A stretch of DNA of 64,000 nt from positions 848,537,760-848,601,759 of the forward strand of contig NC_090447.1 of assembly GCF_031143425.1 (NCBI RefSeq), read 5' to 3'. This document shows positions 44,781-55,037 of this stretch, piece by piece. Below the pieces are notes generated by a model, which did not search any database, was not told where the DNA came from, and saw only the letters and a list, made by a program, of their open reading frames with translations. Source of the DNA: Pleurodeles waltl (taxonomy: Eukaryota > Chordata > Amphibia > Caudata > Salamandridae). A program made the position numbers and the translations under genes. Numbering within the stretch: position 1 is the stretch's first letter; each line of letters opens with the position of its first letter.

Positions 44781-45545
44781 CTGGAGCAGTTTTGTACAAA
44801 AAACACGTGAAACCCAGAGCCAGCAATTTAAGCCTGTGGCTCACAGTCTCTTTTCACTACGTACTAAACATCATTACATGGCAAAATAAAATATAAATAG
44901 AATTTTGGGGTCAAAGAAGTCTGTATAGCCAAGAATCTGAGTTTAGGGCTAGGGCATATTTGTACTACCACAAAATGCAGATTATCCATTAAGCCTTGGA
45001 ATTCTGAGGAAGTCGGTGCACAAAAGTGCTTTTGTGTAAATTGACTTAACAAAAATATAAAGAAATTCAATTCATATGTCAAATACCAGCCATCTTACAT
45101 TCCCCTACATGTCACAATAAAATCGTTAGCCCACCTACGTGTTATCTGGCGCATGCAAGGCCCAAGAGCACAGACATGAAAAACACAATAAAAAAGATTG
45201 GAATTAGGCTGAAGTTTCAGACGTTGTTGCTATGCTTTTGGGCACTGAATAGGCCAGCACATGAGGAAATCTATCAACCCCAGACATTTCAAAAAGTGAA
45301 AGATGGTGTGGATTGAAGGGATTCTACGATTAAAAGTGGTATCTCATGTGTGAGTGGGGCTATTATTACTGACAGGAGTATGCTACAACTGTGTGTAAAG
45401 TCAATATAGTGTCAGTGTGTTTTTCGCATGGTCACAGTTTTGGACTGTTCCTGCCCAATGAAAAAGGCACCCTACACATAGGGGTTATTGCTTTTATTGG
45501 TAGAAGTCTGGGAGCATTAGATGTTATTAAGACTTTTCCATTTCT
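44781..45545. other. Unassigned sequence
   Basis: I see no array, inverted repeat or coding domain here. It ends where the next L1 begins. Confidence 0.4.
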
Positions 45546-47612
45546 CTGAAACTCGTGATTGTTTGGTCCCAGAAAAGTTACAAAATTGTTATCTTATTTT
45601 TTGGTGCTCCGGCGGGCAGGTTTTGGACCAAGGTTTTGCCGCCTGGTCCGAGCATTGAATGCTAGCCCCTCAGCTCGTGTGCTGGTTAATGGGACCCTGT
45701 CCTCAGTGTGTGCAGATCTCGGGGCACGCAACAGGGGTGCCCCCTGTCCCCTCTTCTATTCACTCTAGCGATTGAGCCATTAGCTCAGATGATCAGGTCA
45801 GATCCAATATGTTGCGGCTGGAATTGGGGGTTCTCCCGGGAAGACAGGATAGCTTTATATGCCGACGACGTCCTACTGTATATGGAAGAGCCCAGTATAT
45901 AGGGTCCGCGGAGTCTCCACCTGTTGCGACGCTATAAACAGGTGTCGGGACTTAAAACGAACCCTGCCAAGTCGGTGTTGGTCCCCCTGGCGAGTTCGCG
46001 TGACTGTTTTAATTGGCAGGACAGGATACCCTTACGTAGGCTCAGCTTTAAATATCTAGGTATCTGGGTAACCCTTCTGCCTAAACTGACATGGGTCAGA
46101 AATCTACCCCCGCTCTTGGCACGCATCAAGACGGACCTGCAGAGGTGGCAGGCTTTGCTGTTAAATGTGCTGGGCCGTGTGGCCCTATACAAGATCTTGG
46201 TCTTGCCAAGACTGCTATATGTATTCCACAATTTTCCCCTTCCAGTCCCACGCTCCTGGTTTAGAGCTTTAGAGAGCACCACCACACTGTTTCTTTGGAA
46301 GGGGGCCAGACATTGAGTGGCGGCACAACACTGCTGGAGAGGAATTTATGGTGGGGGTCTGGGCGCCTCAGATCCGTACCTATACTATCTGGCGTCCCAG
46401 CTGTTGGTGATTCATGACTGGTTCACAGGGGGGTGGACTGACCCGGCCTGTCAGGTAGAGTTGGAGATCGTGGGCTTCCCGCGTATCCTTGATATGCTAT
46501 ACGGCGCACCCGTTCCGCGGGACATGGAAATGATGACTAAGGTGGTTTTCTTGGCATGGCGCCCTGCCTTAAGGCAACTCTGTGGAATGCCATTGTCACC
46601 CGGCAGACCCCGTTATGGAAGGGGAAATGGTGTGACGGCGGCTCTGGAGGGGTTCGTGGAGTGGGACCGGTTGGGTATTTCATTGGTGGGGGATATTTGA
46701 AAAGGTGATGTATTGAAATCATTTCAGGAACTGCAGGCAGACTTTCAACTAACTCAAACGCAGTTTGTTAAATACCTCCAGCTTCGACACGCTCTGGGAG
46801 AGCACTTGCCGACCGCGGGCGCCCTGCCCGGAGTTCAGCCCTCTCAAGGCCAAGCTGCTCATGGGGAGTCTGGGAGGGAAGGGTATTTCTCAGTTCTCAG
46901 GAAATGTTAATTAACAATGCTCCTGGGGACATGGACTCAACTAGAACCAAATGGGAATCATGGGTGGGGACCCTAGAGGAGTCAGAATGGATGGAGGCTT
47001 TGATGGCACTGAGGGTGCTGGCAGTGTCAGTGAGACTTCGCGCAGTGCAATTCTACTATTTACACAGAGCATATTTGGCGGTGTGCAAGAGAGCCGGCGG
47101 ATTTCTTTCATATGGTCTGGTCCTGTCCAGTGTTACAGATATATTGGGGAAAAGTAGTCCGTGAGCTGAGCGAGGTGTTGGGGCAGGAGATGTAGATGTC
47201 TGAAAATCTAATCCTGTTGGAAGTGATGAAGGAAATGGGGGAAGCGCGAGCGAAGCATGCCCTCGGAGGTACAGCTCTGCTGGTTGCAAAGTGGGACATT
47301 ACTGCTGCCTGGAGCTCTTCTGCGGGTCCGTCAGTTAAAAAATGGAGGAGGGGAGTGGACTGGTGCGCAAGCCAGGAAAAGCTGGTGTACGAATCCAGGG
47401 GTTGCCATTGAAAGCATGAGAGGGTTTGGGGACGATGGTTGGGAATGCTGCGGTAGGCCGGGATGGGGCTATGACTCTTAATGTGGTGTTAACCATTGAA
47501 TCGCCATTTGTCTCCTGAAACGTCTTACTGTCGATTGTTAATGATGTTCTGGAACTTGAGCCTACTGAGCTATTTGTGTCAACTGTCTTGCACTTCTATG
47601 TCAAAAAAAAAA
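45546..47612 (+). mobile_element. L1-like LINE, 5'-truncated, with poly(A) tail
   Basis: Only the second half of ORF2, the 3' untranslated region and an 11-A tail near 47602-47612 are present, a common result of incomplete reverse transcription. Homology starts abruptly near 45546 inside the polymerase. A tract of TATA repeats follows the tail. The element lies directly beside the complete-length L1 on the opposite strand. I could not find its own target duplication. Confidence 0.85.
45580..47420 (+). pseudogene. L1-like ORF2 C-terminal half, broken
   Basis: The polymerase motif B reads GTQQGCPLSPLLFTLAIEPL near 45725-45785, and the catalytic YADD lies at 45858-45869. Then come YKQVSGLKTNPAKSV, FKYLGIWVT, LARIKTDLQRW and LLNVLGRVALYKILVLPRLL, the usual L1 thumb region. 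Frame changes near 45720, 45900 and 46315 and several stops break it. C-terminal similarity continues to about 47420 in scattered frames. It cannot produce a working enzyme. Confidence 0.85.
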
Positions 47613-47650
47613 ATATTGTTTATATAAAAATATATATATATATCTTTTAC

Positions 47651-47666
47651 CCATACCCGTATTTTT
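47651..47666. repeat. Target-site duplication of the complete-length L1, left copy
   Basis: CCATACCCGTATTTTT here is identical to 53618-53633. It is followed by a T run that is the complement of the L1 poly(A) tail. Confidence 0.95.
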
Positions 47667-47883
47667 TTTTTTTTGTCCTCATTCACCCTAGGCCATATGC
47701 AAACCTCCTTTTCTTTTCAACCGGAACGCAGGAAGTTTTTCTCGGCCAGGGGTTGCTTATTACTCTCAAACAATCCTCAGACTATCCCAGTTCTATGAGG
47801 ATTTCAAAGCAGGGTGTAAAATCATTGGACAGATGTCACAAATACAATTCCATTCCAACATTAATTACACAAACATCTATACA

Positions 47884-50800
47884 TCAATCTCCTGATTTCC
47901 AGTTCATTAATGACACCCAAAAATTCCCCCGCATCCTTTCCTTTCCCCCCATCCTTTGATCCAATTCTGCTGTACAAAAAACATCCCTGAGCCATTCTGA
48001 GTGGTTTGGGGGATCTTGAACTTTCCCAAAAATTCTTAACTGGAGGGAGGGTTCAATTCCCCGATTCAATATACCTGAGATTGTTTCGCATACCCCTTCC
48101 CAAAAGAGTCGAATATCAGGACATTCCCAAAACATGTGAATATCAGTTGCTTGCACTAAACCACATTTTGGACATCCCACCTCCTGCCCTCTTTTCATTT
48201 TAGATAGTTTCTCAGGGGAAATATACACTCTATGTATTGTAAAATAATGATTTTTCCTAAGAGTGGCTGGTTTCACAATACCAAAAAGCATTTTTAATTA
48301 CTCTTCCCACCACCTTTTAGCTGCCTCTTCTGGAAAAAAAGTCCTCCACAAATCGCTGGGTAATACGAACTCACCATCCACCCCTTCCAGGATCGCCCAA
48401 TACCAAGTAGACACTCCGTGAGGACCTCCTAGTGGGCTTGGGGTGATCTCAATGGATTAGGCATACCAACACCTTCCTTAATCCCCTGAGCCCATTTTCT
48501 TATTTGTAAAAATTTACATCTGGACAAAGAACCACCCGTCTTTGACTGCAATTCCTCCCAAGAGAGAAGAATCCCTTCCGAAAACAAGTCTCCCCAATAT
48601 TCTAATCCCGCTTGTCTTATCGGTAATGCCAGAACATCTCGAAAACATTCCGGGGTTCCCGGGGAGTCCCAGATAGGTGCGTCAATGTTATAATAGGTAA
48701 GTTTCGCAGATTGCCTGATATGATACCAACTTTCTGCCAGCCCTCACATAATTTTCAACCTTATCTTTTTGAAAAATGTAGGGTCCCCAAATTTAAACAT
48801 AAAGTTGGTTGAAGCACCGTTAATTCTAGAGGCCATTATCTTAAACATTAAACCCATTGTCGTGGAGTCTGACGCAAGAGACAAGAATCTAACATTTTTC
48901 AAATGAAAGGCCCATGCATAATATTGCAACTCAGGCAGTGCCAAACCGCCCTGAACCTTACGCCGACGTAACTTCTTCTGAGAGATTCTAACACCCTTAG
49001 ATCTCCAAATAAAATTGCTTATGAGGCGCTGCATTTTTTTCTATGTATATTTTCTGCATTGGAAGTGGGGAGGTAGAAAACAAAAAGTTCCATTTCGGAA
49101 GAATAGCCATTTTTACCAGATTTACTCAACCTATTATCGTCAAGGGAAGATGCATCCAACCTTGTAATAAACTCTTACATTCTGCCAACAATTTTTCCTG
49201 GTTCCTCTTCGCTAACTGGTTAATATCTTGAGGTATCAAAATTCCAAAATATCTAATTTTCTTTTTACGATAAGCAGATTTATATTCCATATTCCAAGCC
49301 ATGATCTCCGTTTTTTCCACATTCACTTGATAGCCAGACACCCTACCGAACTCCTCGGTCAGTTTAAGGGTCTCGGGAAATGCAGTCTCTAAATTATCTG
49401 TATATAACAAAAGGTCGTCAGCATACAAAACGAGCTTTCTTTCCCAGCCCTGACAACTAAAAGGAGTGATCATCGTATTCCACAAAATGTTCCTCGCAAA
49501 TAGTTCCATGTATAAGTTGAATAGTACAGGGGATAGCGGACATCCCTGTCTAGTGCCCCTGGCTATAGCTATCGGCCCGGTAAGGTTCCCATTCACTAAT
49601 ATTCTGGCTATAGGAGCCCTATATATCGGATTCACTACCCCACAGAGATTATTTCCCAGTTTGGCTTTTTTTAGCAGAAGTTTCAAGTAGACCCAGTTTA
49701 CCTGATCAAAAGCTTTTGCAGCATCAACCGTAATAATCCCCAAGGGGGATTCCAACGCTACTGCCATATCTATAGCTCCTATTAATTCATATGTCAACTC
49801 ATGCAAATACCTCCCCTTCGAGAAGCCCTTATGGCCGGGGTGGATTAAGCTGTTTGCTACCTTATTTAACCTGTCCGCCACTATTTTAGTAAACAGCTTA
49901 TAGTCACTGTTCAATAATGAAATAGGTCTACAAGAAGAGCAATAAGCCGGGTTTTTCCCGGGTTTCGGTATCAATGTAATGACTGCTTCATTCCACGAAG
50001 CCGGCATACTTATCTCATTAAAAAAGACCCTACCAAGTAACTCAGCCAAGAACGGGACAATTACCTCACCTAATGCTTTATACAATTCCACTGAGATGCC
50101 ATCCGGGCCCGGGGCTTTCCCTTCCGTACCCTTAGCTAAGGCTGCCCGCCCTTCCTCCACCGTAATAGGGCCATTAAGAAATTCCTGATTCTGCTGCAAA
50201 TTTCTGGTAATATATCTTGAGCTAACCAATTCTGCACCATTTCTTCTCGCACCTCTGCCTGCTCCGTGTACAAGAATGTCAAAAAATCTTGAAACCCTCG
50301 TTCAATGTCTTCCGTACGAAATAATTTAACACCCGTATCTTCAACCACTATTTCCTTAATATGACCCTTAACTTGATCTGTTTTAGCTTTCCAGGCAAGT
50401 AATTTCCCTGAGCTCTCTCCATATTCAAAATGTTTTAATGTGCTAGCCTCCCATTTCCTAACCATACGTGCCTGTAAAATGTTTGCTATTCGCGTTCTTA
50501 ACTCAGCCATTTCTGTTCTTACTGCTTCCTCCTGGGCCCCTTCTCCTTTACCAACCAATTTCTCGCATTTTACTAACATTTCTTGCTCTAACATATTTAT
50601 TTCATCTCTGACTATTTTGTGTTTATGACATGCGATACTCCTAATTTCCCCTCGTATTACAGCCTTAAAGGAGTCCCAAACCGTTGATAACGATGCTGAA
50701 CCTATGTTGACCTTGAAAAAAATTCAGTCTCTCTACGTAGTTCCACCAAAACATCCTCTTCCAACAATAGTGCGCGCTCCAGTGTCCACCTCTTAAAAAC

Positions 50801-51571
50801 TCTTCGCTGTGGGAGCGTCAAATGCAGCATTACCGCTGAATGGTCTGATAAATGCGGGGGTAAATATTCAATCCTATCAACATTTTCCAACAACTTATCA
50901 TCCACTAAAAAATTATCAATACGTGAAGCATGACTATATTTCTTGTTAAAAAATGAAAAAACTCTAGCCCCCCCTTCCCTCTTCCGCCAAATATTGCACA
51001 GGCCATAGTCCTTCATCATTCTCCTTAAATAATGTTGTGATTTTGGCATGCCTAAGGATCGACAAGTATCTGTTCTATCTCATCTATTATCGAGCACCAC
51101 ATTAAAATCCCCCGTCATGATAACTGCATCTGAAAAATCGATTAGCTGAGAAAAGACCCTTTTAAGAGGTTCAATATCATCGCGATTCGGGCCATAGAAT
51201 CCAACCAATACCAACCTTACCTCACCAATGTGAATTCTTACTATGACCCAACGACCAGCATGATCTGCCCTTGTTTCTAAAATCTCCAATCTAGCTTGTA
51301 ATCCCTGTTTAACCAAAATAACTACTCCCCTTGTGTGAAAATTTTTGGTGGTGCAGAAACACATTTGTACCCACTTTTGAGCCTTAAATAACTCCTTACA
51401 CTCATCTGCAGCCAAATGAGTTTCCTGTAAGATAAAAATCTGTGCCGGAGACTCTTTTAGGTATTGTAAGATTTTATTCCGTCTTGCTTTTGTCCTTAGA
51501 CCATTAATATTCCAGGAAAGTAGTTTGATCGTAGACTCCCCCAACCCCTGACCTTTGTTTAGTCTAGCCAT
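47884..51571 (-). pseudogene. L1-like ORF2, all domains present, broken
   Basis: The frame opens near 51571. Endonuclease motifs are IKLLSWNINGLRTKARR, FILQETHL, VGFYGPNRDD, VIMTGDFNVVLD, SRIDNFLVDD and LSDHSAVML, so the catalytic N, E, D and H positions are all kept. After a stop and frame changes (near 51080, 50702 and 50136), the polymerase frame 50229-49126 has KAPGPDGIS, LIPKPGKNP, RPISLLNSDYKLFTK, IITVDAAKAFDQVNW, GTRQGCPLSPVLFNLYM and YADD at 49414-49425. The C-terminal segment has CPKCGLVQATDIHMFWECP, a CCHC-like motif. About six lesions in 3.7 kb suggest moderate age. Confidence 0.93.
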
Positions 51572-51789
51572 TCCAAAGTGAGCCGCCTTCCCTCTGCCTC
51601 GGTGAATGAGGAACTATTTCCACACAAAAGTCAAGATCAAAAAACCCAAAAGGGAAAAAAGAAACCCCCCCAATTAATAACCCCCCTCCCAACACACTCC
51701 CATGGGGGACCCCCCACTATATTAGCCAACTTGGGCCTTATTTTAGAGCACCCCGTCTACCTGGGAGCCTTTTTTATGATTTTCCCAAA

Positions 51790-53100
51790 AACTTATTTTA
51801 CATGATCGGTCTGTTCCTTTCTTATAAGTTCTAACAGCTCATCCGCCCTGACTGTCTCCCTTATATTATATATTTTATTATTATACATTACTCGCAAGAA
51901 TACTGGGAACTTCAACTGTGCCGTAATTCCTAACTTTTAAAATTCATCCAACCTTTTCCCCAATTCCCACTGCCTGTCCATTGTAATCTTAGATAAATCG
52001 GATCTAATCTCGAATGTCATGTTTTCAACTTTTAATGATTTCTGTTTCAATGCAGTACATTATTTTTTTCCTTTAAATGATAAGTTAGGAAATTAACCAA
52101 GATTTTCCTCGGTCTAGTGCTGTTTGGCCGCCTCGTGAAAAGGTCACAATGGACTCTCTGAATATCTTTTTCAATCTCTTCTCGACTGTCTTCCAATTCA
52201 CACACAGATTTAATAAGAGAAACCACATATGACTTCAGATTTGCTCCCTCTGCTCCTTCCGGAACTTTTAACAGCTTTATGTTGTTTCTACGCGAATAGT
52301 TCTCCAACTGTTAAATTTTTACTTGTAATCCTTGTTCCTTTTCACTTAAGTCTAGAATCTCCTCCTTCTGGTGGTTTAACTCTTCCTTCATCCCTCCTAC
52401 CGTCTCTTCCAATGACTGAATCCTCTCCATTAGGTTATCAAATTTTCTTTCCAGTACCTCACAGGCCTCTCTGATCTCTCCTTGATTGCTCTCCGAGCTA
52501 GCAAAGCCTTTTTTTATGTCCTCTGAAATGGCGAGAATCATCTCCTCCATAGAATGGCTGTGTCTTGGGTCGGGGGCCAGGGTTTGAGAAAGGGGGGGGG
52601 CTGGTGGGTGTTTCTACCGTAACTCCTACCTCCTGTAAATTACCATCTTGCCTCAATAAAACCTCAAAACCGGCTTGTTTATCCACCTGGTGAGCCGAAT
52701 TGTTAGTCAAAGGGGGAGGATCATTCATACCCCCCTCACTGGAGTCTGCATTATTTCTGGTATACTTAGTCATATAAGTATCCATTTTTCCTTGGCTCGG
52801 TACCAGCACAATGTCTTCTGGCCTAGCCTTAAAATAAGCTCTTAATGAGGGTGCAAATCTATGTTTATTATTATTTTTCCCTGGTCTTCCCTCACTTCCT
52901 TTTTTCTTTATTCTGAATAAACAGTTCGCTAGGTCGGAAGTTTTGCCTTTGATCTTATCCTGTCTGCCAGTAACCTCCTTATCTCTTTTTTCCTCTTCCA
53001 AACCCAGCACCCCCCCCCCTGCAAGGTGTTAACGGAAGGCAAAGGTGGGGATGAGCTTTTATCTACACTGTCTCTGGCCCCCACAACACCCACCGCCTTA
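51790..53100 (-). pseudogene. L1-like ORF1, broken
   Basis: Frames at 53010-52498 and 52550-52047 together carry a charged N-terminal region, a coiled coil (LERKFDNLMERIQSLEETVG) and then NYSRRNNIKLLKVPEGAEG, the opening of the RNA-binding domain. The sequence SREEIEKDIQRVH follows. C-terminal domain traces (MTFEIRSDLSKITMDRQWEL) extend to about 51790 in another frame. A frame of 193 codons is also open upstream (53510-52929); its proline, serine and arginine-rich content may be a 5' region and not ORF1 itself. The overlap of the two main frames shows at least one frameshift. Confidence 0.8.
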
Positions 53101-53617
53101 CTTATTTTTCCTGTATTCAAGGATAAAGAAGGGCGTATTACCGCGCTGTCAAACTCCCGGGACACTTTCCCAGGAGCTTTACTGATGCTGAGTTTGGCAG
53201 TGCCCCTGGCCCCCACAGCCCCCACCACCTTACTTGTATTTCCTCCTTTAGTCGATGAGGGTGAAGAAAGGCGCGTAGTCGCGCTATCAGGCTCCCGGGA
53301 CTCCTTCCCGGGGGCCTTGCCGGTGCTGACTCTGCCCGGATTCCCCCGAAGGGGAATCCTCGCTGAGCCTCTTCTTACCCGGCGAAGCTCCAGCGCGGCT
53401 CGGCCCCAGTGCCGGAGCCTCCCGCCGAGTACCTCACCCGGAGCCTGGATTTGCCGGGTTTCCGAAGTTCGAATGGTTCTAGAAGCCGAGCGTGCAGTCG
53501 AGCGGCACATTCAGCCGATCACTGCTTACGCGTGCCACGCCCCCAGGCACGGCGGGAAGTGCGTCTAGCGAGTTACGACCGCTACGCAACCCGCCATGTC
53601 CCCCAAAAGCTCATACT

Positions 53618-53633
53618 CCATACCCGTATTTTT
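53618..53633. repeat. Target-site duplication of the complete-length L1, right copy
   Basis: Identical over 16 bp to 47651-47666. It marks the 5' end of the minus-strand L1. Confidence 0.95.
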
Positions 53634-54060
53634 GCAAGTGGTTCAGGGTAATAAAATTTGATGCAAGGAGCATCATCCAGGATTCCTCTGCATCTCTAGT
53701 TTTTAGAAATGTCTACGGCTTGCATGTTCACTCAGGAGCCCTTCACCACCAGTCCCAAAAAATGCAGACATCTCCCATGCAGTCTCCCGACATCAAAAAC
53801 ATTCTGTGGTGTCTAAAGTAAGGAGCCCTGCTCAAACCAGGGGAAAACGCACACATGACTAATAACCTCATACTCTGAAGACCCAAAGGAAAACAGATTT
53901 GGGCCATGCCTTGGCAGGAACATGTTCCAATACAAAAAAAGACTGAAGGAAACTACCGTGGTCTGGTGAAAAATATGGTGACAAATGCCTTGTTCAATGT
54001 GATATTGGGGCCAGCATTTCAGGGTAAGGGAGATCTAGCACCCACCAATAGAAGCACATA
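53634..54060. repeat. Possible old tandem repeat, unit left of a MITE
   Basis: The segment 53860-53970 (CTGAAGACCCAAAGGAAA, then GCCATGCCTTGGCAGGAACA, TGTTCCAATA) resembles 55215-55290 (CTGAGGAGACCTAAAAGAAC, then CAAGCCTTGGCAGAGATG, TATTCCAGCA). The two lie on either side of the MITE at 54061-55037. The similarity is diffuse and the unit length is uncertain. Confidence 0.4.
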
Positions 54061-55037
54061 GGCCCTCATTACAACCCTTGCAGTCGGTGTAGAAGTGGCA
54101 GTAATACCGCCAACAGGCCGGTGAAAAAAGAAATGGAATTACAAGCATGGCGGTTACCGCCATACCAAAACGCCACTTCTACACTCCGACCGCCACAGTG
54201 GTAACGACCGCTGGGCTGGAGACATCGGTCTCCAGCCTGGCGGCCATCACTAGACCGCTGGCGGTATCAGGACTCCGCATACCGCCATGGATTTCGTGGG
54301 GTTTTGTACCACCACGAAATCCATGGCGGCAGGCACTATCAGTGCCAGGGAATTCCTTCCCTGGCACTGATAGGGGTCTCCCCCTCTCCCCTCCTCCTCC
54401 CCAGAGTCCTCCCACCAAACTCACGACCCCCCCTACCACCTCCCAAAGGTGGCAGAACACCCACCCCAAGCTCGCACCCCAAAAAAACATTGACACACCC
54501 CCACCCCCCTACATGCACGCTCACACAACTAATACACATACATGCAGACATACACGCAGACATACACGCACACATGCACACAGACATATACGCACACATT
54601 TTCCATACACACAACACACACCCTGCATGCATACACGCTCTCACACACCCCCTCTACACACTCACACGCACACAACACACAACACCCACCCACCCCCCTA
54701 ACGGACGATCACCTTACCTTGTCCGGTGATCCGGGAGGGAACAGGATCCATGGGGGCTGCTCTGCCATTAGCTCCCCGTCACCAGAACACCTCCACGCCG
54801 AATCCTGGGTTGTGATTCGGTGGGCGGTGTTCTGATGATGTGGCGGTGGAGGTGGAGCAGCCTCCACTTCACCGCCGACCGCCAGTATGGCTGCTGGCGG
54901 CTTTCCGTCTGAAAACGGGCAGAGGGCTGCCAGTAGTCATAATACGCTGGGCGGTAGACCGCCTGCACTGGCAGTCTTCGGCCTGGCGGTACCTCGACGG
55001 TCTTAGAAAAAGACCGCCGAGGTCCAAATGAGGGCCC
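54061..55037. mobile_element. Hairpin MITE carrying a CA-rich tract
   Basis: Ends GGCCCTCATT and its complement AATGAGGGCC (55027-55036) bound the element. Flanks are ATA and CTA, so the 3-bp duplication, if any, is imperfect. The interior is rich in CCGCC and GGCGG and has hairpins such as the one around CATGGATTTCGTGG at 54287-54330 and GTGCCAGGGAATTCC at 54341-54366. A tract of about 230 bp at 54480-54700 consists mainly of CACACA and ACATACACG repeats. A 184-codon frame crosses this tract but reflects low-complexity sequence only. Confidence 0.75.

Larger units (their letters stand above)
47667..53617 (-). mobile_element. Complete-length L1-like LINE, minus strand
   Basis: This 5.95-kb element is bounded by a perfect 16-bp target duplication (47651-47666 and 53618-53633). 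It begins, on its own strand, with a GC-rich 5' region near 53617 and runs through ORF1 and ORF2 to a poly(A) tail represented by the T run at 47667-47674. All L1 landmarks are in order: ORF1 coiled coil and RNA-binding domain, APE-type endonuclease, reverse transcriptase and a C-terminal cysteine motif. Several frameshifts and stops make it inactive, but no large deletion is evident. It landed about 40 bp beyond the tail of the older L1 at 45546-47612. Confidence 0.95.

Noticed and set aside
54147..54729. Open frames up to 184 codons
   Set aside because: They cross a CA-rich low-complexity tract within a MITE. The amino-acid composition is a direct product of that tract.
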